Part shown: piece by piece, positions 7,031 through 13,939 of the stretch | Layout of the letters: each line of letters starts with the position of its first letter | Numbering within the stretch: position 1 is the stretch's first letter | Translations under genes and position numbers: made by a program | Source of the DNA: an uncultured Selenomonadales bacterium | Lineage (GTDB): Bacteria; Bacillota; Negativicutes; Selenomonadales; Selenomonadaceae | Direction: 5' to 3' | DNA length: 14,120 nt | Assembly: GCA_937877545.1 (NCBI GenBank) | Contig: CALFJE010000066.1 | Location: 1-14,120, forward strand | Notes under the pieces: generated by a model | What the model saw: the letters and a program-made list of their open reading frames with translations, nothing else | The model's database searches: none | What the model was told of the DNA's origin: nothing

Positions 7031-8296
7031 TCAGAATATTTCTTCCGACTCGAATGCAATATCCGCCGATAAATTTTCCAACTGTGAAAATATCCGTTCC
7101 TTAATGTAAGCCGCTTCCGCCGTTGTCGTTTCCGAAAGCAAGACCAAAAATTTCCGTCCGCTCCGCGTTACGCAGTCGCTCCGCCGCAACGATTGAATCA
7201 GCGTCGCTTGGAATTCTTCCGCAAAATTTTCGTCGGGCAACGTGAATTGTATCAGCACGAGCCGCTTGTCGTAATGTTCCGCCAGCCGCTCCAGCATTTG
7301 ATAAATTTTTTTGAAGACCTCGAACTCGACGAAGTACGCGCCCGCCTCCATGTTGCGTTCGCTCAATATCAGCCGCATTTGCGATATTCCCTCGACCAAT
7401 AACGCTTGCTCCGAGCGGTGTTTATTGCCGAAGACCGCCAAGCCGTGTTTGCCGCGCTGTTTGACTTCGTAGAGGGCTTTGTCTGCTTTTTCGTAGAGCG
7501 TTTGAAAATCCGTCCCTTCGTCGGGCACGAACACCGCCCCTGTCGACACGCCCAGCGGTATCTCCATATCCGCGCCGAAAAGTTTCCGCGCAGATTGCAA
7601 AATCCCCGCGTTAAGGTAATTTGCCTTGGCTTGCAAAATTTTTTCGTCGGTGACGTTATTTAAAAACGCCGTGAACTCGTCGCCGCCCATGCGCCCTGCC
7701 AAATCGCCCGCCCGAATCACATTCCGTATCAGCTCGGCGAAATGGATTAAGATTTTATCGCCCGCCGTGTGCCCGTAGATGTCGTTTACCTGCTTGAAGT
7801 TGTCAAGGTCAATCATAAGCAATGCGCCCGTCGCGTGCTTGACGACTTCGCCTATTTTTTTCTGCGCGGAAGTTTTGTTGAGCAATTTGGTCAGCTGGTC
7901 GGTTGCCGCCGCCGCTTTGAGCGCGTGTACTTTATCCAAGTGCTCGATTATTATTCCCACGCGCCGCAACAGCACATCTGGTTTAAGCGGTTTGCGGATA
8001 TAATCTTCTGCGCCGACCTCGAAGCCTTTGCTCTCCGACTCCTCGCTGTCGTCAGCCGTCATGAACATTATCGGTACCGAGCCGCCGCTTTTTTCCTGTA
8101 AAATTCTGTGCAGTTCGTAGCCGTCCATTTCCGGCATCATCAAATCCGATAAGACCATATCGGGGCGTTCGCGCTCGAAAAGTTCTATCGCCTCCGCGCC
8201 GTCCGACGCCGTTACTACGTCGTATTTCGTCGACAGGATATGCCGCGCCATCATCAACATCATTTCCTCATCGTCGACGACCAATATTTTGCTCAT
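7031..8296 (-). CDS. Response-regulator diguanylate cyclase (REC-GGDEF) with degenerate second GGDEF-like domain
   Basis: 421 residues. The receiver (about 2-118) has Asp8-Asp9, phospho-acceptor Asp51, Thr80 and Lys102. A catalytic GGDEF domain follows (about 128-290): TDQLTKLLN, DLDNFKQVND, and intact GGDEF at 204-208. An RAGD inhibitory I-site (195-198) lies five residues before it, so the enzyme should make c-di-GMP from two GTP and be product-inhibited. Residues 293-421 look like a second, inactive GGDEF fold: RRSDCVTRSGRKFLVLL mimics RxxD-xxxR-x-GGDEF but lacks the catalytic acids. The ATG overlaps the kinase stop (ATGA, 8293-8296), so translation is probably coupled and the kinase is the likely phosphodonor. 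No membrane segment; cytoplasmic. Family assignment and activity are well supported; the target process is unknown. Confidence 0.92.
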   Translation of the reverse strand: MSKILVVDDEEMMLMMARHILSTKYDVVTASDGAEAIELFERERPDMVLSDLMMPEMDGYELHRILQEKSGGSVPIMFMTADDSEESESKGFEVGAEDYIRKPLKPDVLLRRVGIIIEHLDKVHALKAAAATDQLTKLLNKTSAQKKIGEVVKHATGALLMIDLDNFKQVNDIYGHTAGDKILIHFAELIRNVIRAGDLAGRMGGDEFTAFLNNVTDEKILQAKANYLNAGILQSARKLFGADMEIPLGVSTGAVFVPDEGTDFQTLYEKADKALYEVKQRGKHGLAVFGNKHRSEQALLVEGISQMRLILSERNMEAGAYFVEFEVFKKIYQMLERLAEHYDKRLVLIQFTLPDENFAEEFQATLIQSLRRSDCVTRSGRKFLVLLSETTTAEAAYIKERIFSQLENLSADIAFESEEIF

Positions 8297-11200
8297 TCCC
8301 TAAGCCACTCCCCTATTTCCTCGCGCACTTTTTTGTAGTCCGCCATTAAAGCCGCGTGATTCGCCCGAATTTCCTCAATCGCGCCGTCTTTTGCCGCAAG
8401 CTCCAAATTTTTCGCCGCCGCACTCAGAGCCTCCGCGCCTATTGATAACGAAGTTGACTTCAACGCGTGGACGAGTATCTGATAATTTTTCCAATCTTCC
8501 GCGTCGAACTTAGCCTGAATTTTATCAGCTTTCTTGGCGTCCGTGAAGGCGGTCAGCATTTGAATCAGAAAATCTTTGCTGTCCATGCAATATTTCAAGC
8601 CGACCTCCAAAGTTATATCGGGGCAACGCTCCGCGAAGTGTTTTTTCTCAGCCGCGCTGAAGCTGTCGGCAGGAACCTCTTCAACGACGGGAACCTCCTC
8701 GACGGCGGGAGCCTCTTCGACGACGGGAGCCTCCTCCGCCTCAAAGCTTACCATATCGGCGGGCAAATATCGCTCCAACATTTTTTCAAGCTCGCTAACG
8801 TCAATCGGCTTGCTCAAATAATCGTCGAAGCCCTCGCGCAGATAAATTTCCCTCATGCCGGCTATCGCGCTTGCCGTCAGCATGATAACCTTCGTCTTGT
8901 CGTTCAGGACGTGTTCGCGGCGCATTTTCTTAAGCGTCTCAATGCCGTTCATGACGGGCATCATATTATCGAGGAAAATCATATGGTAGAAATTTTTTTT
9001 CGCCATTTCGATACCCTGTTGCCCGCTGTCGGCTAAGTCGGGGTAAATTTTATTGCGCTTGAGCAAGCCGCTGATAACCTTAAGATTCATGTCGTTATCG
9101 TCGACGGCAAGAACCCTCGCGCCCGCCGCCGTGAGGAATCTTTTGGCGGAGCCGGTATCGTCGGCGGCTTTGGTGCGTTGTTCGTCGTAGTCGCCCAGCG
9201 GCGTCCTGTCGATGATTTTCTGCGCGATTGTGAATGAAAACGTCGAGCCTTGCCCGTAGACGCTCTCCACCTCAAGCTTACTGCCCATCATGTCGAGGAG
9301 CTTTTGCACGATTGATATGCCAAGCCCCGTGCCCTCTATGTTGCGATTTTTTTCCTCGTCGAGGCGTTGGAAGGACATGAACAGCTTATCAATATCCTCG
9401 GCGTGAATGCCTATGCCGGTGTCGGAAACTTTGACCAGCAGGTTAAGGGTATCGGCGTCCGTTTCCGTGCCGCTTATCGACAGCGTGACGGAGCCGGCGT
9501 GCGTGTACTTAACCGCGTTGGTCAAAATGTTCGTGATGACTTGGCGGAGCCGCACGTCGTCGCCGTAAAGACTTTTGGGGAGCTTTGAATCAATTTCCGT
9601 GTTTAGGGTGAGACCTTTTTTCTTTGCGCGTTCGAGCGTCATGTTGACGAGGTCGTTGATTAAATTCAGCGTTTCGTAGCGCACGGGCACGATTTCCATT
9701 TTGCCGTCCTCAATCTTGCTGAAGTCGAGGATTGAATTTATCAGCGTGAGGAGCGTCCTGCCCGCGCTCTGAATATTCGTTGCGTAGTCCAAAATCGTTT
9801 TGGTTTTGCTTTCGCGGAGGATCATTTCGTTCATACCGAGGACGGCGTTAATGGGCGTGCGGATTTCGTGACTCATTTGCGCCAGGAATTGCGATTTTGC
9901 TTTGCTTGCCGCCAATGCCGTATCCGACGCCGCTTTGAGTTGCCCGTTTACCGAGTCTTGCCACTTAAGCAGCCGATTTATCAGCGAATACACAATCAGG
10001 ACGCAAATCATCAGCAAGATTACGAAAAAGCCGCCGAGCAGGAGGATATTGCCGTAGATATTCCACCAGCTGTTGGCGACGATAACCGTAAAGTTCGAGG
10101 TCGGATTTTTCTTGGCAAAACACGCCACGTAGCCGCCGGTGTAGTCCTTGAGCGTGGCGACCTCCTTGCTGCCGTAAACCCGCGAGTATTCCGTGCCCGC
10201 AACGTCGGTCATTCTGTGCACGGAGAGCTGATAATTATCGTTGGGGTGATTGATGATGATACCGTTGCGGTCGACGAGGAACGCGTAGCCGGTTTTGGTG
10301 TAGCTTTCGCCCAAAACTTTAACCAGCGTGTCGAGATAAAAATCTATGCCGAATATGCCGAGAAATTCGCCGTTCTTGCCGTAAACAACCTGCGAAATGG
10401 TAAGGCAATACAAGCCGGTCTGCGCGTCGTAGTAGGGAGCCGAGACGCTGAAGCCGTCTTCGGACTTTTCCGTTTCGATATACCACGGACGCTTTTCCAC
10501 GCGCCAATCGGGGTCGGGCGATGTCCAACCGTTATTCATAATCAGCGGGTGCTCCTTGTAGGGATTCGCCATATAGCAAACGGAAATTTCGGGGTAATTC
10601 TTCGCCAGCTCGTCCAAAAACTTAACGGCGGACGGATAATCGTTCATGGTTTCGGGGTGCTTGCCTATGACGTTGACGAACATACTGAGGATACTTTTGT
10701 GCTTGGCGAGCCAGTTGGCAAGTTGGTGCTCGTAGATGTCGACCTCGCGATTCATTTTGGTATCGCCGTTGCTAATCGTGGTATTTATGCAAATGCCGAA
10801 CGCCACAAGCATTGCCGCAACCAGCACGGCAATAACACCGCTGCGGGCGTAGCGGCTGACTTTGGACAATTCGTTGTTGCGGAAGGTTTTGGACGCCGCA
10901 GTTTTTTCCTTATCGCGGGTGACGATTGTCGAAAAGGAAAACAGATTGTCCAGCATGTCGGAGAGCTTAAGTGCGGATTCGCGAACCTGCGCGGCGGACT
11001 CGGTCGGATTGGCGTTGCTTTCCACGGTCTTGACGTTCGACAGCTTAAGGATATTGTGCAACGGGGCGCGTAACTCCTTTGACAGCCGCGACAGAAATTC
11101 TTCCTTGACGCGCAAGGCGTTTTCGGCTCGCAAGCCGTTGCTCCGTGCGTTCAGATAGAAAAAAATTATCGCCAGCATCATCAGCAGGCTAAGGAGCGTC

Positions 11201-12066
11201 GTCAAAACGATTTGGATATAACTTTCCTTGTAAAACGCCCGGTTGTCGACGCTCAAAATCATATACCAGCCGTTTGTGGTCTTGCTGCTGAATATCGTAT
11301 GCTCGCTGTCGTTAAGTTGCGCGGTAAAGCTGTCGTGCCGCTCGGATTGAATCACGCGATTAAGAATGTCCTCGTATTCGGGCAATTCCTTGGCGATTTT
11401 CTTGCCGACAAGATTCATATCGGTATAGCCGATAATCATGCCGTTGCCCGTCACGATAAGCGATTGGCGATTGCCCAGCTCCGTCATGCGGTGAATCAGA
11501 TATTGCACGTCGGAAAAGTTGAAGTCGAGCGCGACGACCGTCTCGTTGTCGGGCAACATTTTCGACATTGTGTAGCACATGATGCCGCTCATGGCGTCGA
11601 TATAAGGCTCGGTGATATAAATCTTGCCGGGATTTTCCGCCGCGCCCTTGTACCAATTCCGCTCCGTCGCGTGATAATCCGCCGGTGCCGCGAAGTCGGG
11701 GATTATCTCCCAGCCCTTGCCGGCTATGTACACGTTGAAGCACACGCCGCCGGTAATGTCTTTCTGTTCACGCTTGCGCTTATAGAAAAACTTACTCAGC
11801 TCCTCCCTTGAGATGCCCGCCTTCATGAGCTGTTCGGACTCCATTGCCGTTCGGAGCGTGGTGCCCTCCGCCGTTTGGAGCATTGCTTGAAAATCCGAGC
11901 GAATAACTTCCAATTGCGTCCGCCCGATTTCCTCCGTCTGATTCGCCGTGATTCGGAATATCAGGCGGTCGTTCATGGCTATCACGATTAGGAATATTGC
12001 CGTGATGACGCCGATTATCGCGAAGTCTGTCCGCCGCAGGATTTGCCAATCTTTAAAGTATTTCAT
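8293..12066 (-). CDS. Hybrid histidine kinase with two serial dCache sensor modules, REC and Hpt
   Basis: 1257 residues from ATG 12066 (GGAAAGG 10 nt upstream; the in-frame GTG at 12072 has only a 4-nt gap). Order: TM1 (15-31); dCache 1 (33-285) with RNWY and EPYIDAMSG; TM2 (286-306); DHp-like segment (319-380) reading FLSRLSKELRAPLHN, where Lys330 replaces the phospho-His; TM3 (409-430); dCache 2 (431-670) with RPWY and APYYDAQTG; TM4 (675-698); true HisKA with His733 (AQMSHEIRTP); HATPase with N-box NILTNAVKY, DTGIGI and GTGLGIS; receiver with Asp1033 (FLDNMMP); hexapeptide linker; Hpt with His1200 (VHALKST). This is a full His-Asp-His phosphorelay in one membrane protein. dCache domains bind small extracellular ligands, often amino acids. 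It heads the operon and overlaps the cyclase gene by 4 bp. The two modules look like an internal duplication in which the first lost its kinase function. Confidence 0.93.
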   Translation of the reverse strand: MKYFKDWQILRRTDFAIIGVITAIFLIVIAMNDRLIFRITANQTEEIGRTQLEVIRSDFQAMLQTAEGTTLRTAMESEQLMKAGISREELSKFFYKRKREQKDITGGVCFNVYIAGKGWEIIPDFAAPADYHATERNWYKGAAENPGKIYITEPYIDAMSGIMCYTMSKMLPDNETVVALDFNFSDVQYLIHRMTELGNRQSLIVTGNGMIIGYTDMNLVGKKIAKELPEYEDILNRVIQSERHDSFTAQLNDSEHTIFSSKTTNGWYMILSVDNRAFYKESYIQIVLTTLLSLLMMLAIIFFYLNARSNGLRAENALRVKEEFLSRLSKELRAPLHNILKLSNVKTVESNANPTESAAQVRESALKLSDMLDNLFSFSTIVTRDKEKTAASKTFRNNELSKVSRYARSGVIAVLVAAMLVAFGICINTTISNGDTKMNREVDIYEHQLANWLAKHKSILSMFVNVIGKHPETMNDYPSAVKFLDELAKNYPEISVCYMANPYKEHPLIMNNGWTSPDPDWRVEKRPWYIETEKSEDGFSVSAPYYDAQTGLYCLTISQVVYGKNGEFLGIFGIDFYLDTLVKVLGESYTKTGYAFLVDRNGIIINHPNDNYQLSVHRMTDVAGTEYSRVYGSKEVATLKDYTGGYVACFAKKNPTSNFTVIVANSWWNIYGNILLLGGFFVILLMICVLIVYSLINRLLKWQDSVNGQLKAASDTALAASKAKSQFLAQMSHEIRTPINAVLGMNEMILRESKTKTILDYATNIQSAGRTLLTLINSILDFSKIEDGKMEIVPVRYETLNLINDLVNMTLERAKKKGLTLNTEIDSKLPKSLYGDDVRLRQVITNILTNAVKYTHAGSVTLSISGTETDADTLNLLVKVSDTGIGIHAEDIDKLFMSFQRLDEEKNRNIEGTGLGISIVQKLLDMMGSKLEVESVYGQGSTFSFTIAQKIIDRTPLGDYDEQRTKAADDTGSAKRFLTAAGARVLAVDDNDMNLKVISGLLKRNKIYPDLADSGQQGIEMAKKNFYHMIFLDNMMPVMNGIETLKKMRREHVLNDKTKVIMLTASAIAGMREIYLREGFDDYLSKPIDVSELEKMLERYLPADMVSFEAEEAPVVEEAPAVEEVPVVEEVPADSFSAAEKKHFAERCPDITLEVGLKYCMDSKDFLIQMLTAFTDAKKADKIQAKFDAEDWKNYQILVHALKSTSLSIGAEALSAAAKNLELAAKDGAIEEIRANHAALMADYKKVREEIGEWLRE
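8671..8742 (-). repeat. 18-nt tandem repeats encoding the EE(A/V)PxV linker of the kinase
   Basis: Units starting at 8671, 8689, 8707 and 8725 (plus strand GGGAxCCTC...) are exactly 18 nt apart and encode an Ala/Pro/Val/Glu-Glu hexapeptide between receiver and Hpt. Period and composition match the linker of the two-receiver protein at 5891-5971. Confidence 0.75.
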
Positions 12067-12100
12067 GGTCACTTTGCCTTTCCGAGAGATTATTGTTAAG

Positions 12101-12106
12101 ATTATA
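12101..12106 (-). promoter_or_regulatory. -10 element of the signalling operon promoter
   Basis: A perfect TATAAT on the minus strand, about 35 nt before the kinase ATG. No convincing -35 is seen at 17-18 nt (AGCATT), and there is no extended -10, so the promoter may need an activator. A weak plus-strand candidate (TTAAGA, 18 nt, TATAAA at 12120-12125) overlaps it for the divergent GHKL gene. Confidence 0.5.
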
Positions 12107-12122
12107 CGCCCAAACGCGTTAT

Positions 12123-12159
12123 AAATGCTATGCAGTTTTCGGTGACACGAATCACTTTT
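12123..12159 (+). repeat. 37-nt imperfect direct repeat, copy 1, upstream of the GHKL gene
   Basis: About 30 of 37 bases match copy 2 at 12264-12300. The shared core is TTTTCGG, GA, AC, AATCACTTTT with single differences between the blocks. It lies in the divergent intergenic region, overlapping the weak plus-strand -10. Confidence 0.6.
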
Positions 12160-12161
12160 AC

Positions 12162-12188
12162 GAAAAAAAATGCCTCAATCACCGAGGC
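12162..12188 (-). terminator. Minus-strand terminator-like hairpin with no obvious gene to end
   Basis: GCCTC (12172-12176) pairs with GAGGC (12184-12188); on the minus strand it is followed by ATTTTTTTT (12171-12163). The minus-strand gene upstream of it would have to lie inside the plus-strand GHKL gene, where none is seen. It may be a relic or may block antisense readthrough into the kinase promoter. Confidence 0.4.
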
Positions 12189-12263
12189 TGAGATTATCGG
12201 GAAGTATTGACATGAAGTTGAAAGTTGAGGTCGCGATTGATATTAAACCACAAACGGCGGCGG

Positions 12264-12300
12264 AAATGTTGTGCACTTTTCGGCGATACAAATCACTTTT
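12264..12300 (+). repeat. 37-nt imperfect direct repeat, copy 2, just before the GHKL start
   Basis: Second copy, 141 nt right of copy 1, ending 4 nt before the preferred ATG (12305). The position suggests a leader or operator element duplicated with part of the upstream region. Confidence 0.6.
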
Positions 12301-12304
12301 CGGA

Positions 12305-13693
12305 ATGGAGAGGTTGTCATTGATATTGGCAACGCTGATAGCGGCGGCGCAGTTGTCGGAGACGTACCTTAGGCGGACGGCATTGACGCGGCGAACATCG
12401 GCGGAGGTAAAGCGGCGGCTGTGGCTCGGCTCGGCACTTTGGAGCGTCGCAAGTATCGCACTGTACAAATCTGTCTTCGACGGCTTCGGCGTCAACGCGG
12501 CAGTTTACAAGGCGATGTTTATGCTGGGTTGGTTGCCGCACTTTCTGATAGAGTCGGCGTTGTTATCGCGGGGGTTTGCGCAACATGTATTCCTGTTGAG
12601 CATGGGCGCGACGTTAAGCCTGTTCCAACACAGCACGGCGGCGACGATAATCCTGCTGACGATAACCGTCAAATCCGACGCGGAACTTATTTTAATGGAG
12701 GCGGCGGGCTATCTGATTATATCGGTGCTGTTCCTGCCGATTGGGCGGCGTTATTTTGCGGAGCTGTTGCCGGCGCGGGAATTGTTCGACCTGCGCCCGA
12801 CGGGCATTTATATCGCGATAATGCCGCTCGTGATAATATCGGGGAGCTTGATACAGCTGGCGGACGGCGTGCTTGTCCACTCGTGGGCGGAGCGGCTGTC
12901 GCGAATTTATTTGCCGGTCGTGTTGTTATTTTTCTATCACTACATATTGTCGGCGGCGAATAGTTTTTATGCCTTGCAGAAGTTGCGGCGCAATAAGCAG
13001 CGGCTGGAGGAGCAACTCGGCGGGCTTAAGCGGTACAATGCCTTGATTCGGGAAAATCAGCGGCAAGTTTCGGTAATGCGTCACGACTTGCGGCACAGTT
13101 ACAATCTGCTTTACGCGCTGTTGGAGAGCGGCAACGTCGCCAAGGCACGCGAACTCATAATCACGCAGGAATTGTTATTGGCGGCGACGGACATTCAAAC
13201 GTTTTGCCATTCGCCGATGATAAATGCGGCGTTGACGGTAAGTTTGCGTCACGCAGAGGAGGCGGGCGTTAAAGTCTTCCCGCAAATAAAATTGCCCGCC
13301 AAACTTGAGACGGACGAGCTGGATCTTGCGCTGTTGCTGTCGAACGTATTGGCGGGCGCGACGGCGGAAAATATCAAGCAGGCGGAACCTGCGCGGGAGC
13401 TGTCGATAATCCTGCGGCACGAGGCGGAGCAATGCGTTTTGGAAATATCGTTCGACGCGGCGGAGCCATTGTCTTTGGACGCGGAGGGCTTGCCGCTGAG
13501 TTTGACGGAAAATCACGGCAAAGATTCGTTGCAGGCGTTCATGGAGGAATACGAAGCCTGCGCGGTCTTTTCACAGCAAGACGGCAAAGCGCACCTCCTG
13601 ATGTCTTGGAATTATACCAACGGGGGGGGGGGGAAAAATAAAATCGATTTCCTGTTGGCAACGAAACTTTTACGAGGTATCGGAGGGCGTTAA
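12305..13693 (+). CDS. GHKL-type (AgrC/SpoOB-like) membrane sensor histidine kinase
   Basis: 462 residues from ATG 12305. Starts at 12212 (GGGAAG 7 nt upstream) and 12170 are also in frame; I prefer 12305 because the paralogue just downstream begins at the same place relative to its first membrane helix. About six to seven hydrophobic segments fill residues 1-222 (for example 3-18, 95-120, 166-186, 200-220). A coiled coil (222-256) leads to the H-box SVMRHDLRHSYNLL with His260. The ATP-binding domain (about 300-435) is degenerate: the N-box reads LSNVLAGATAEN, with Gly351 in place of the second Asn, and the G-box reads ENHGKDSLQAF. GHKL sensors usually detect peptides and pair with LytTR regulators; none is in the window. 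A 12-G run (13622-13633) near the 3' end makes the last ~23 residues uncertain. A paralogous gene follows at once. Confidence 0.8.
   Translation: MERLSLILATLIAAAQLSETYLRRTALTRRTSAEVKRRLWLGSALWSVASIALYKSVFDGFGVNAAVYKAMFMLGWLPHFLIESALLSRGFAQHVFLLSMGATLSLFQHSTAATIILLTITVKSDAELILMEAAGYLIISVLFLPIGRRYFAELLPARELFDLRPTGIYIAIMPLVIISGSLIQLADGVLVHSWAERLSRIYLPVVLLFFYHYILSAANSFYALQKLRRNKQRLEEQLGGLKRYNALIRENQRQVSVMRHDLRHSYNLLYALLESGNVAKARELIITQELLLAATDIQTFCHSPMINAALTVSLRHAEEAGVKVFPQIKLPAKLETDELDLALLLSNVLAGATAENIKQAEPARELSIILRHEAEQCVLEISFDAAEPLSLDAEGLPLSLTENHGKDSLQAFMEEYEACAVFSQQDGKAHLLMSWNYTNGGGGKNKIDFLLATKLLRGIGGR
13622..13633 (+). repeat. 12-G homopolymer inside the GHKL gene
   Basis: Twelve consecutive G encode four Gly near the C-terminus. 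With 13 G the frame would stop within three codons after the tract (GAA AAA TAA). With 11 G it would run to a TGA overlapping the next gene's GTG as GTGA. Such tracts slip during replication and are also common sequencing errors. Confidence 0.85.
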
Positions 13694-13898
13694 GTGACGG
13701 AAAAAATAATTTTCGGGGCGGCAATGACGCTTACGCAACTGGGCGATGCTTATCTGCGTTATCTGCCGTTCAGCCGCGAACTGACCGACCGGGACGTTGC
13801 CGCGCTGACTAAACGATACTTAATTTGGAGCGTGGCGGGCTTCGCGATAAATGTATTCCTAGCCGCCGACGGAGTAAGCTCGGAACATATAAGTTGTC
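13657..13898 (+). repeat. 242-bp tandem direct repeat, copy 1
   Basis: The sequence from 13657 recurs from 13899 with a constant offset of 242. All 222 bases that can be compared (to the window end) are identical. The unit holds the last 12 codons of the GHKL gene, the ribosome binding site and the first ~68 codons of the next gene. Confidence 0.95.
13682..13687 (+). promoter_or_regulatory. Ribosome binding site of the second GHKL gene
   Basis: GGAGGG, 6 nt before GTG 13694, inside the end of the GHKL gene. It decides the GTG start and is repeated 242 nt downstream before GTG 13936. Confidence 0.8.
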
Positions 13899-13939
13899 GG
13901 CAACGAAACTTTTACGAGGTATCGGAGGGCGTTAAGTGA
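13694..13939 (+). pseudogene. Truncated N-terminus of a second GHKL sensor, broken by the tandem repeat
   Basis: GTG start with GGAGGG 6 nt upstream, immediately after the first sensor's stop codon. Its first ~60 residues are paralogous to the first sensor: TQLGDAYLRYLPFSREL aligns with AQLSETYLRRTALTRRT, and both then have an IWSVA/LWSVA segment. After about residue 68 the frame crosses into repeat copy 2 and ends as ...RQRNFYEVSEGVK at TGA 13937-13939, giving 81 residues. It is therefore a duplicated gene start, not a natural short protein, unless the duplication is an assembly error. Confidence 0.7.

Noticed and set aside
9868..11073. Plus-strand 401-codon open frame inside the kinase gene
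   Set aside because: Entirely antisense to conserved dCache and DHp codons; its Val/Arg/Gly/His-rich composition is a codon-bias shadow. The same applies to 8467-9036 and 11212-11811.
12170..12304. N-terminal extension of the GHKL sensor from ATG 12170
   Set aside because: That ATG sits inside an A-run and terminator-like hairpin with no ribosome binding site, and the extension has no counterpart in the adjacent paralogue. The ATG at 12212 remains a possible alternative.
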